Shown: positions 1 through 6,573, counted from the stretch's first letter. The stretch: 6,998 nt of DNA from Candidatus Omnitrophota bacterium (GCA_016206725.1 JACQRA010000048.1:1-6998); one strand, 5' to 3'. Numbers and translations: made by a program. The notes: generated by a model from the sequence alone, not told the origin.

Positions 1-115
1 GGACGTAGATGGGGCCCTCCACGCGCTCAAGGGCCTGCTCGACGATTTCAATCGCCCGCTCCACCCCCGCGCAGAATCCGCGCGGCTTGGCTAGGATGAT
101 CTTCTCGAGAGACAT
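1..115 (-). CDS. ispH: IspH (LytB), 4-hydroxy-3-methylbut-2-enyl diphosphate reductase, N-terminal part
   Basis: This is the first 38 codons of a gene that continues past the left edge. The peptide starts MSLEKIILAKPRGFCAGVER and continues as a helix ending in EGPIYV. The PRGFCAGV block is the hallmark N-terminus of IspH, and Cys15 is the first of the three cysteines that hold its iron-sulfur cluster. IspH is a cytosolic enzyme that reduces HMBPP to IPP and DMAPP, the last step of the MEP isoprenoid pathway. The ATG at 115-113 was chosen because the two nearby ATGs (starting at 123 and 120) are out of frame. No Shine-Dalgarno sequence lies upstream. The gene is co-directional with the lipoprotein gene before it, 12 bp away, and a TGA-TATAAT element overlaps that gene's stop codon. 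The identification is firm although only the N-terminus is visible. Confidence 0.93.
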   Translation of the reverse strand, partial: MSLEKIILAKPRGFCAGVERAIEIVEQALERVEGPIYV

Positions 116-121
116 GGCATC

Positions 122-130
122 ATTATATCA
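122..130 (-). promoter_or_regulatory. Putative extended -10 promoter of ispH, possibly giving a leaderless transcript
   Basis: Read on the minus strand the sequence is TGATATAAT: a perfect TATAAT hexamer (127-122) preceded directly by TGn (130-128), the extended -10 form. The same TGA is the stop codon of the upstream lipoprotein gene. A start site 7 bases after the hexamer falls on the A of the ispH ATG (115). No good -35 box is present at 16-18 bp spacing (TCTTCC or TTCTTC at best). This is an inference from a motif; extended -10 promoters can work without a -35. Confidence 0.45.
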
Positions 131-1111
131 GAGGAGGTGTCGTCGGAAGAAGCGGAGGCTGGCGCGCTTGAGGTAGGGAAGGCTGAGGTAGGCGGTGTAG
201 TGGCCCAGCGGGACAAAGGTGGCTTCAGGTTGGCCCAGCGCTCTCCAGAGGGCCAGTTCATTGGCGGTGCCGACCGTGCGGTCACACCACGTGATCAAGA
301 GGAAGAGACGGGACGGATCGACGTAGGGGGCAAGGAGCAAGGGGTCGGTCTGAACGGTCTTCCGCAGTTGCGCCTCAAATTGGGATCGGACCATCTGGTT
401 CCTCGCAAGGTAATTGGCCAGCGGTTTCGTCAACAGCGTATCCTTGGAGCGGAGAAGAACGTCCGGGATGCTGCCTCCGGCCAGCGCGACGACGTGGGCC
501 TTCAGGCGCGGTTCCACGGCCGCGCTCATGACGCTCGCCATTCCGCCCATGCTAATCCCGAAACTCCCCAACCGCTCGGGATCCACGCGCTCGTGTCGCT
601 CCATCCAATCGACGACTTGGCGAATGCGGATGACGCCTTGCCGCAGCAGCAGCTCCAAACGGTCCACCGAGTGTTCGGGAGAAATCTTCAAGGTTTTGCG
701 GTGGACCATCGCGACGTGGAATCCGTGACCGGCCAGGTAGCGGCAGATGCCCCGTTCGAGCGGATAATCCCCGCCAAGGATCGGGTTGAACACAATGGCC
801 GGCCGGCGTCCGGGCTGTGTGGATTCAAACCATTCCAACTCCACAACAGGCTCGGTCGGTTCAAATCCTGACACCGAGAGAGGAAACTGCACGAGCGATT
901 CGGTGAATCGAGGGCGCTTGGCCACAGCCTGGATGGTGGCCTCCGGTGAGTGGTTCGGGTACGCGTAGTACGCGGCAATCTCCGGCGGCAGCGGCTGAGT
1001 AGGTCGGGAGGGATGATAGGAGAGGTGGGCGCAGCCAGAGAGAGCTAGAAGGTGGAAGCTGGAAGCTAGAAGCAGGAAAATACGACCATGCGAATTAGGC
1101 GAACAGGCCAT
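128..1111 (-). CDS. Lipoprotein with alpha/beta-hydrolase fold (putative serine esterase/peptidase)
   Basis: This is a 327-residue protein. Residues 1-27 form a type II signal peptide: a hydrophobic stretch (11-24) and a lipobox LSGC with lipidated Cys27, so the mature protein should be membrane-anchored outside the cytoplasm. The remainder reads as an alpha/beta hydrolase. NPILGGDY (109-116) suits the oxyanion-hole strand-loop, GISMGG (185-190) is the nucleophile elbow with Ser187, Asp277 in WCDRTVG is the likely acid, and His304 in PLGHYTAY is the likely catalytic base. The substrate cannot be told from sequence; esterases, dienelactone-hydrolase-like enzymes and S9-type peptidases share these motifs. 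Its ATG overlaps the stop of the PHP lipoprotein gene by one base (TAATG) with no separate ribosome site, so translation is probably coupled. The signal-peptide core is encoded by a 7-bp repeat tract (1040-1081). Confidence 0.85.
   Translation of the reverse strand: MACSPNSHGRIFLLLASSFHLLALSGCAHLSYHPSRPTQPLPPEIAAYYAYPNHSPEATIQAVAKRPRFTESLVQFPLSVSGFEPTEPVVELEWFESTQPGRRPAIVFNPILGGDYPLERGICRYLAGHGFHVAMVHRKTLKISPEHSVDRLELLLRQGVIRIRQVVDWMERHERVDPERLGSFGISMGGMASVMSAAVEPRLKAHVVALAGGSIPDVLLRSKDTLLTKPLANYLARNQMVRSQFEAQLRKTVQTDPLLLAPYVDPSRLFLLITWCDRTVGTANELALWRALGQPEATFVPLGHYTAYLSLPYLKRASLRFFRRHLL
1040..1081 (-). repeat. Imperfect 7-bp tandem repeat (plus-strand consensus RGAAGCT) inside a lipoprotein signal-peptide sequence
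   Basis: On the plus strand the tract divides into six 7-bp units: GAGAGCT, AGAAGGT, GGAAGCT, GGAAGCT, AGAAGCA, GGAAAAT. The middle four are the clearest and the outer two are degenerate. On the coding (minus) strand it encodes the hydrophobic core FLLLASSFHLLALS just before the lipobox. Heptanucleotide repeats are known in several bacterial groups, often between genes; here the tract is translated. Confidence 0.8.
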
Positions 1112-2316
1112 TAGGGAGTGGAGAGCGCCTGGGATTCGGGTAGTGTCGGGGAGGTTTCAGGAGGTGGGGATGGCGCAGGAGTAGGTCGGACATAAATCGG
1201 GTTGGAGAAGAGCCACGGCTTGCCGTTGAGCGAGGCCTCGAGACGATAGGCTCCAGGTTCGGTAACAGGCACCTGCCAGACATCGGTGGTTTCCGTCGAG
1301 ACGCTCTGACCGTCTTTGAACAGCGTCAGTTGTGCGACACGCGGCACATGGGCGCTGAGTTGCAGATGAGGAGTGAGCGGGACCTCGTCCCCCATGAGAC
1401 CCAGCACCTGTCGTCCATCGTGCGCGAAGAACGTGAAGGAGCGCTGCGCATCAGCGACCAGATTGATTTCAAGGTACGCATGTCCGTGGCGCAGTGCCTC
1501 ATAGACAAGCTCAGGGGTCAAGGGGGTTGTGGGAACCAGCAGATGGGTGCGCACCATCTGAAACATCATCTCGTACGGAGCGAATTTCAATCCCCAGACA
1601 TGAAACTCGTGCGCGTCGACTGAGCCGATTCCCACGACCCGACCGTGCTCCTGGATGAGCTGATCCCACTTCGTGAGCGGGTCATAGGGACGATCAATGA
1701 TCGACAAGTAGAAGGGCTCCGGAGAGACCGTGAGCGTCCACAGCGCTAAGCGTAGTTTATTTTCATCCAAGGTATCGTGCGCCACGTTGTAGGCTTCAAT
1801 GCCGGTCAAGCCGGTCACGCTCCAATCCTTCCATCGCCCTTTTTTGAAATAGGGATGGGCGATGAATCCCAATCCTCCTTGGCGGGCGACCTCGTCAATA
1901 ATCTGTTGCGTGGTAAGCTTGTGGCGGTCGATTTCTTTCGTGACGTTGAAAGCCAGGTAGTGGCCTCCTTGAGTGGACAGCTCTGTCCCGATCAGCACGA
2001 GGACAGCCCCGTGCCAGCCTTGCTTGCCCTCGAAGAGCGGTTTGAGGGTGTTGTGCTCCGTCGTGATGACGTAATCGAGCTGCTGGGCGTTGGCGGCGCG
2101 CACGACGTCTTCAAACGTCCCGTGCGCATCGTGGGAGTAGGTCGTGTGCACATGGATGACGCCGGCGACGTCGGTGTAGCCGTCGTCCAGGGTCGTCCCC
2201 GAAGCGGTCGTGGCACGGACAAACGGCCGCTTGATGGTTCCAATGAGAGCACAGCCGGAAACGAGGAAGCAGTAAGCAGTAAGTAGTAAGTAGTAAGTAG
2301 GACGGGAGAGCATCAT
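1111..2316 (-). CDS. PHP-domain metallohydrolase lipoprotein (CehA/McbA-like)
   Basis: This is a 401-residue lipoprotein. The signal peptide ends in the lipobox LVSGC with Cys22. The PHP phosphoesterase domain fills about residues 50-240 and keeps its metal ligands: HVHTTYSHD (His55, His57, Asp63), TEHNT (Glu87, His88), GTELST (Glu112), AHPY (His154) and SVDAHEF (Asp234, His236). PHP domains bind two or three metal ions and hydrolyse phosphoester or related bonds. The secreted, lipid-anchored form with a C-terminal beta-rich module (about 295-377, ending near FSNPIYV) resembles the CehA/McbA group, but the substrate is unknown. A Pro/Ser/Thr-rich tail (378-401) follows. The ATG at 2316 forms an ATGA overlap with the pmbA stop, and GGAG lies 5 bases upstream; a second in-frame ATG at 2313 is possible. 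A 7-bp repeat tract encodes the signal-peptide core. Confidence 0.87.
   Translation of the reverse strand: MMLSRPTYYLLLTAYCFLVSGCALIGTIKRPFVRATTASGTTLDDGYTDVAGVIHVHTTYSHDAHGTFEDVVRAANAQQLDYVITTEHNTLKPLFEGKQGWHGAVLVLIGTELSTQGGHYLAFNVTKEIDRHKLTTQQIIDEVARQGGLGFIAHPYFKKGRWKDWSVTGLTGIEAYNVAHDTLDENKLRLALWTLTVSPEPFYLSIIDRPYDPLTKWDQLIQEHGRVVGIGSVDAHEFHVWGLKFAPYEMMFQMVRTHLLVPTTPLTPELVYEALRHGHAYLEINLVADAQRSFTFFAHDGRQVLGLMGDEVPLTPHLQLSAHVPRVAQLTLFKDGQSVSTETTDVWQVPVTEPGAYRLEASLNGKPWLFSNPIYVRPTPAPSPPPETSPTLPESQALSTP
2267..2301 (-). repeat. 7-bp tandem repeat, about five copies (plus-strand unit AAGYAGT), inside the PHP lipoprotein signal peptide
   Basis: On the plus strand the units are AAGCAGT, AAGCAGT, AAGTAGT, AAGTAGT, AAGTAGG, nearly perfect and with an orderly C-to-T change between the second and third copies. 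On the coding strand this gives the peptide PTYYLLLTAYCF, the hydrophobic core in front of the lipobox. The unit differs from the tract in the next gene, although both have a period of 7 and sit in the same part of a signal peptide. Confidence 0.93.
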
Positions 2317-3665
2317 GCGGACTCCGAGCGGCCGGTGAAACGGAATTTTGCGAGGTGCACGGTCGGCATCACGGCACAGCCGGCGTCTTGCGCCGGATCC
2401 GCGACCAGGCGCCGTTCCTTCGACACGCCCAAGACATGTTGAAACGCCTCAAGGACACTTTGGGTAAACCGCATGGTGGTCACCGGCCGGCGGGGTACGC
2501 CGTCTTCGATCAACCAGGCGCCTTCTCGCGTCAAGCCGGTCATCAGCGCCTCGCGGGGATTCAGCAACCCATTGACATAGTGGAAGCGCGGGATGAGCAG
2601 TCCGCGCCGGCAGGAACGGATGAGTTCGTCACGTCGTTTCGTGCCGGCAGCAAGAAACAGGTGGGTGGGGAGCGGCCCGTCCGTTTGATCGGGCGGTTGG
2701 GCGTGTCCGGTGGAGGGATGGCCGTACAGCAGTCCGTAGGTGGTGTCGTAGACAATGCCCGAGGCGGCGCCGCGATCAATCAGCGTCACCCGTTGCTTCG
2801 GGACCCCTTCATGATCAAATGGTTGGCGCAAGCCCTCCGGGTCATTGCCTTCGTCCGTGATCGTCATGGATCGAGCCATGACCGGCTCCCCGATGCGGCC
2901 AAACAGGAAGCTCGTCCGTTCCTGAAAACTTTTCGCGCCAAAGGCGATATAGCCCAGCCATGTCACAAGTTCCGCGACAGCCTCCGGCTCGAGGATGACT
3001 TCATAGGTGCCGGTGGGCAACATGAGCGGATCGTGTCGAGAGAGACATTGTGTAAGGGCTCGCTCCAACAGCTCTTCGAGATTCAGGCGGCTCAGGTGCC
3101 GCTCCACCCCGCTGGCGTAACCAGAGAGCCGTCGGTACATGGTCACCAGTTTCGCCCCCGAGACCGTGGACGCGGCATAACACGCCACCCCATTCGAGTT
3201 GACGACCGCCATCTCCTCTTCGCTGGCGACCCACGACCCCGCGAGCGTGGCGCCGACCCCCTGGCAGAGGCGGAGCAACGGCTTGAGGGAAGTGACGACA
3301 TGATGGGCGGGAGCGTTGGCGGTCGGCTCATCGTGATCCTGGAGCGTGATGTGCTCGTAGGGCCCGGGCAGCGGCGGCAGGTTCTTCATGGGCGGGGCAT
3401 GGCGCGCGATCTCCAACGCGGCGCGAAGTCCCCGTTGCAAGCTGGTCCGATCCAACGTATCGGTGACCGCGATGCCCACTCGATGGTTCGCGACCACTTT
3501 GATGGTCACCGTCAGGCTTTCTTGGACGAGGTCTTGATGGATCGTCTCATAGGCAAAGCGTGACACGCGCAGTCGCTCGGCATCCGCGCACACGCTGGTC
3601 GCATCCGCCGGCGAGCGCTTCACGAGTTTCTTCAGTTCGTCGAGTAAACGTGCGTGACCAATCAT
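2313..3665 (-). CDS. pmbA: TldE/PmbA, non-catalytic partner subunit of the TldD/TldE metalloprotease
   Basis: This is a 450-residue protein of the TldD/PmbA (U62) family, about the length of Escherichia coli PmbA. The N-terminal domain carries the family pattern of a strand-rich region with VGIAVTDT (63-70), and NSNGV (156-160) matches the usual centre. The C-terminal domain starts near YEVILEPEAVAELV (221-234), followed by ERTSFLFGRIGEPV (249-262), the typical PmbA SFL..G..GE.V block, and ends with the GLTREGAWLIEDG block (377-389). It lacks an HExxxH motif, as expected for the TldE subunit. TldD/TldE complexes are cytosolic proteases that degrade unfolded peptides and in enterobacteria mature the RiPP microcin B17 and process CcdA. 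The gene overlaps tldD by 4 bp (ATGA), giving coupled, roughly equal synthesis of the two subunits. No Shine-Dalgarno is visible. Confidence 0.9.
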   Translation of the reverse strand: MIGHARLLDELKKLVKRSPADATSVCADAERLRVSRFAYETIHQDLVQESLTVTIKVVANHRVGIAVTDTLDRTSLQRGLRAALEIARHAPPMKNLPPLPGPYEHITLQDHDEPTANAPAHHVVTSLKPLLRLCQGVGATLAGSWVASEEEMAVVNSNGVACYAASTVSGAKLVTMYRRLSGYASGVERHLSRLNLEELLERALTQCLSRHDPLMLPTGTYEVILEPEAVAELVTWLGYIAFGAKSFQERTSFLFGRIGEPVMARSMTITDEGNDPEGLRQPFDHEGVPKQRVTLIDRGAASGIVYDTTYGLLYGHPSTGHAQPPDQTDGPLPTHLFLAAGTKRRDELIRSCRRGLLIPRFHYVNGLLNPREALMTGLTREGAWLIEDGVPRRPVTTMRFTQSVLEAFQHVLGVSKERRLVADPAQDAGCAVMPTVHLAKFRFTGRSESA

Positions 3666-5152
3666 CGGGCGGGGGCGACGGTGACCCCGTCAAACCGCGC
3701 ATACGGGGCGCCGTGCCCCACATGCATGAGCTGTACCGGTTCGCCCTTGGCGCAGTTGGGAACCCCCCACAACCGCCATGTGTCGCGGTTCGTCACCCCG
3801 GTACAGCGCTGCCAGAATTGATGGGTGATGCCGGTGTAGAGGGGATTGTTGACGACGGCGCCACATGTGCCGTTGACGATCTCCCAGCCGATTTCCGTCG
3901 TGAATTGGAAATTGAGCCGACGATCGTCAATGGACCAGCTCTTGTTGGTCGAGAGCAAGTAGCCGTGCTTGACGTCCTGCATCAGCTCCTCAAGGGTCGC
4001 TTCGCCGGGTTCCAGGTTGACGTTGGTCATGCGTACCAGCGGCGGCACGTCCCATTGCTCCGCGCGCATCGCTCCGCTGCTGCCGCGCAACCCCAGACGC
4101 GCGGCGGATTCTCGGGAGCTGAGATAGCCGGTAAACATCCCTTCGTGCACCAGTTCCACCCGTTGGGCGAGTACGCCTTCATCGTCGTATCCGAAGGTGC
4201 CCACCCCGCCGGGAACCGTGGAATCGGCGACGATGGTGATCTGTTTGGAGCCGTAGCGAAATGTGCCGAGCCGCTCCGGGGTGAGGAAGCTGCCGCCGGC
4301 GTAACTCAGTTCCTGACCGAGCACGCGATCCAATTCCGCGGGATGCCCGCACGATTCATGCAACTGCATGACCATTTGGGTGGGATCGAGGATCAGCGTC
4401 GTCTGCCCGGCCTTCGGCGGTTTGGCGCGCAGCAACTGGAGGACTTCGCGCTGAATCCTCGACGCCCCTCCGACCAGATCGAGCTGCTTGACATACTCAA
4501 ATCCGGCTTGGGCCATCGCCCCGTGGTGGGAATTGGGGTAGCTGCGCGCCTGGACGTCGTTGCCTTGCTGGGCGACCACCTCAAGGCCGGCGCCGCTTTC
4601 AACGATGTGCTGCTCGATCTCTGAGCCTTCGGTCGAGGCAAAGAACTTCGCCGATTTCGTGAAATCCATGTGGGCCGTGACCCGTTTGATCGGTTTCGGG
4701 CCGCGCACCGTGGACTCCGCCCAGAGCAGGTAGTCCAGCTTTTTGCTTAAGGGGACCTCAAAGGGATCGATCTGCCAGGGGGAACGGAAGGTCGCCTTGG
4801 CGGGTGGGGTGGGAGCCAGCTGGATCGTTTTCTTGTTGATCGACGCGCACCCCTTGGCCAGGTCGATGGCTTGGGTGGCGGCGCGCTTCAAGAACGAGGG
4901 CAGCAGATGCGGGGTGGAGGCAAAGCCCCAGGAGCCTCGAATCAGGACGCGGATCCCGACCCCTGCGGTCTCGAAGAGGCTGACCGGTTTCACCTGGCCG
5001 TTCTCAACGACCAAGCTTTCCCGGAGCAGGCGCTCAAATCGCACATCGGCATAATCAACACCGCGTCGCTTGAGGTCCTTCATCAACCGGCAGACGACTG
5101 ATTTCGGAAGTCGTTCGGGGTTCATCATCAGGTATAGTGGAAAGAAGATCAT
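3662..5152 (-). CDS. tldD: TldD, catalytic subunit of the TldD/TldE metalloprotease
   Basis: The protein has 496 residues from the first ATG. The metal-binding HExxxH motif lies in LHESCGHPAELDR (His265, Glu266, His270), and a conserved C-terminal cysteine (Cys467 in VPNCAKGEPVQ) is the likely third ligand. GVGIRVL (64-70), STVPGGVGTFGYDDEG (311-326) and GYLSSRES (342-349) are further family blocks. Glu266 should act as the catalytic base. The start is uncertain. The 5152 ATG would add MIFFPLYL, a hydrophobic piece odd for a cytosolic protein, and it lies inside a TATGAT hexamer that looks like a -10 box. The in-frame ATGs at 5128 and 5125 (MMNPERLPKS) give 488 or 487 residues, closer to the 481 of the Escherichia coli protein, and may be the true start. 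It heads the minus-strand cluster and overlaps pmbA by 4 bp. Confidence 0.94.
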   Translation of the reverse strand: MIFFPLYLMMNPERLPKSVVCRLMKDLKRRGVDYADVRFERLLRESLVVENGQVKPVSLFETAGVGIRVLIRGSWGFASTPHLLPSFLKRAATQAIDLAKGCASINKKTIQLAPTPPAKATFRSPWQIDPFEVPLSKKLDYLLWAESTVRGPKPIKRVTAHMDFTKSAKFFASTEGSEIEQHIVESGAGLEVVAQQGNDVQARSYPNSHHGAMAQAGFEYVKQLDLVGGASRIQREVLQLLRAKPPKAGQTTLILDPTQMVMQLHESCGHPAELDRVLGQELSYAGGSFLTPERLGTFRYGSKQITIVADSTVPGGVGTFGYDDEGVLAQRVELVHEGMFTGYLSSRESAARLGLRGSSGAMRAEQWDVPPLVRMTNVNLEPGEATLEELMQDVKHGYLLSTNKSWSIDDRRLNFQFTTEIGWEIVNGTCGAVVNNPLYTGITHQFWQRCTGVTNRDTWRLWGVPNCAKGEPVQLMHVGHGAPYARFDGVTVAPAR

Positions 5153-5166
5153 AGCACAGGTACAAT
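5138..5166 (+). promoter_or_regulatory. Putative promoter of the ATP-grasp/exonuclease gene pair
   Basis: TGGAAA (5138-5143, 4 of 6 to TTGACA) and TACAAT (5161-5166, 5 of 6 to TATAAT) are separated by exactly 17 bp. Transcription would begin at about 5172-5174, leaving a leader of only some 4-6 bases before the ATG at 5178. No Shine-Dalgarno is present, so initiation may be close to leaderless. It interleaves with the minus-strand promoter. Inferred from motifs only. Confidence 0.45.
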
Positions 5167-5178
5167 AGCTTCTTCCAA
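5148..5178 (-). promoter_or_regulatory. Putative promoter of the tldD operon
   Basis: On the minus strand an extended -10, TGCTATGAT (5156-5148), matches TATAAT at 5 of 6 positions and carries the TGn extension. TTGGAA (5178-5173) could be a -35 (4 of 6), but the spacing of 19 bp is long. Transcription would start near 5141, downstream of the first tldD ATG and upstream of those at 5128 and 5125. It overlaps the opposing promoter. Inferred from motifs only. Confidence 0.4.
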
Positions 5179-6572
5179 TGGTGGACTATCTGTCGTGTGA
5201 GCCATTACAGCGAGCGGTCAAGCGGCTGCCTCGGCAAGAGCTGTTGAGCCGTCTGCACGCTGTCGAGGCGCTCAGCGCGGTGCGGGGGCTGCGGGTTCTC
5301 GCGGATGACCACAAGCCCCAGACGATCGAGCTCGCGTTTCTGCCCTGGCTGTTAACACCCAGCCAGCTTCGCTTCTTTCATGGTGTGACGCGACTCATGG
5401 TCGAGGCGCTTGCCCGCCTGCCGACGTTGTACGCGCATCACGCAGCGGTCCGCCGCATCTTGCCGTTTACGCCCGAGCAAGTCTCCTGGATTCGGTTGGC
5501 CGGCCATGCCCACCATCGTCCACTGGCCTTGTTGGGCCGGCTCGATTCCAACGCGACCTTTTCGCGCGCGAGCTGGCGCGACACGTTTCAGATGTTGGAG
5601 CCGAACACCGTGGGGGTCGGTGGGGTGTACTATGCGCCGGCTTCCGCCTCGGTGGTGCTTGATGTCCTGGGGGATGTGTTCGAGCGGGCATTTCCCAATC
5701 ATCGAGTCGTGCCGATGCCGGATCCGCGCGAGCTGTTGTTCGACGAGATGGTCAACGTCTCGCGGCGGCTCGGCCGACACTTGCGCGGGGTGGCGCTGAT
5801 TGAGAACACCAACTTCACCACCGGCACGGATGAATTCGGCAGCCTGGCAAAGTACTTTTCGGGTCGTGGCCTGAAGGCGGTTGTCATTGATCCGCGTCAG
5901 CTTCGCCTTGCCGGTGGACGTCTCATCGCCAAGGGGGAGGAAGTCGATGTACTCTACCGCGACTGCGAGCTGAATGAGTTTATCGACATGGAAGCGGATG
6001 GGCGGCGTCTTGGGGCTGTCCGCTACGCCATTCAACACGGTCGTTTGATTTCGGGACTGCTGTGGGAATTCGATCAGAAGTCGTGCTGGGAGATTTTCAC
6101 CGACGCCGCGTATACCCGGTATTTTACTCCCGCGCAGCGCCGATTGTTCCGTGACCATCTACCGTGGACGCGGCTCGTGCGTGAGGCGATGGTCTCCGAT
6201 CCGTCTGGAAGGCGCGTCGAGTTGACCGCGTATATCCGTCGCCACAAGGATCAGCTCGTGCTCAAACCGAACACCCTCTACGGCGGGCAGGGGGTCGTCG
6301 TGGGCGAGACCGTCTCGCAATCCGTGTGGGAACAGACCCTCCACAAAGCCCTGCGAGGACGCACCCGCTATGTGGTGCAGCAGCGCGCGCGGATCGGCAC
6401 CGAGCGATTCCCCCGTCTCGATCATGGGCACATCCGTGAGGTGGAGCGGCGTGTCGTCTCCGGCTTCTTCGTCAATTCGACCGGTGTCGGCCTCGTCGGC
6501 CGCTTCTCCTCCGATCCTGTCGTCAACGTCTCCCGCGGCGGCGGCCTCCTCTCCGCCCTCATGGTGCAGTAA
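5178..6572 (+). CDS. Circularly permuted ATP-grasp-like protein (glutathionylspermidine-synthase-type fold)
   Basis: This is a 464-residue protein with no signal peptide or membrane segment. The visible blocks fit the circularly permuted ATP-grasp group: LLGRLDSNATF (118-128) and MLEPNTVGVGG (139-149) in the substrate-side domain; VVIDPRQLRL (235-244) and DVLYRDCELNEF (257-268) in the middle; LVLKPNTLYGGQGVVVG (360-376) with Lys363 and a glycine loop suited to ATP binding; YVVQQR (398-403); and NVSRGGG (450-456) near the C-terminus, where the family places a metal-binding Asn and the final glycine loop. Such enzymes join a carboxylate to an amine at the cost of ATP, but neither substrate can be deduced. 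An in-frame TAG at 5166-5168 excludes an upstream start, so ATG 5178 is the first possible one. The next gene begins one base after the stop. Codon use becomes strongly C-ending over the last 36 or so codons. Confidence 0.68.
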   Translation: MVDYLSCEPLQRAVKRLPRQELLSRLHAVEALSAVRGLRVLADDHKPQTIELAFLPWLLTPSQLRFFHGVTRLMVEALARLPTLYAHHAAVRRILPFTPEQVSWIRLAGHAHHRPLALLGRLDSNATFSRASWRDTFQMLEPNTVGVGGVYYAPASASVVLDVLGDVFERAFPNHRVVPMPDPRELLFDEMVNVSRRLGRHLRGVALIENTNFTTGTDEFGSLAKYFSGRGLKAVVIDPRQLRLAGGRLIAKGEEVDVLYRDCELNEFIDMEADGRRLGAVRYAIQHGRLISGLLWEFDQKSCWEIFTDAAYTRYFTPAQRRLFRDHLPWTRLVREAMVSDPSGRRVELTAYIRRHKDQLVLKPNTLYGGQGVVVGETVSQSVWEQTLHKALRGRTRYVVQQRARIGTERFPRLDHGHIREVERRVVSGFFVNSTGVGLVGRFSSDPVVNVSRGGGLLSALMVQ

Positions 6573-6573
6573 G

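Noticed and set aside
131..139. GAGGAGGTG resembling a strong Shine-Dalgarno on the plus strand
   Set aside because: It lies inside the 3' end of the minus-strand hydrolase gene, and no credible plus-strand gene starts after it.
137..871. Open frame of 244 codons on the plus strand, antisense to the hydrolase lipoprotein
   Set aside because: The minus-strand frame has a lipobox and a full catalytic triad; the plus-strand product shows nothing recognisable.
2355..3563. Long open frame (402 codons) on the plus strand, antisense to pmbA
   Set aside because: It lies fully opposite a well-supported TldE/PmbA gene, and its product is Arg/Gly/His-rich with no recognisable motif. Long antisense frames are expected in GC-rich coding DNA.
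2313..3665. Missing HExxxH motif in the second TldD/PmbA-family protein, considered as a decayed active site
   Set aside because: TldE/PmbA subunits normally lack this motif; only TldD carries the metal site.
3560..4624. Open frame of 354 codons on the plus strand, antisense to tldD
   Set aside because: Opposite the conserved catalytic region of tldD; composition typical of a shadow frame and no motif seen.
5153..5177. Search for a RiPP precursor or small RNA gene between the divergent genes
   Set aside because: The gap is only 25 bp and is occupied by promoter-like motifs; no short gene fits.
5352..6158. Open frame of 268 codons on the minus strand, antisense to the ATP-grasp-like gene
   Set aside because: No motif, no promoter or ribosome site, and the opposite strand has consistent family blocks through this region.
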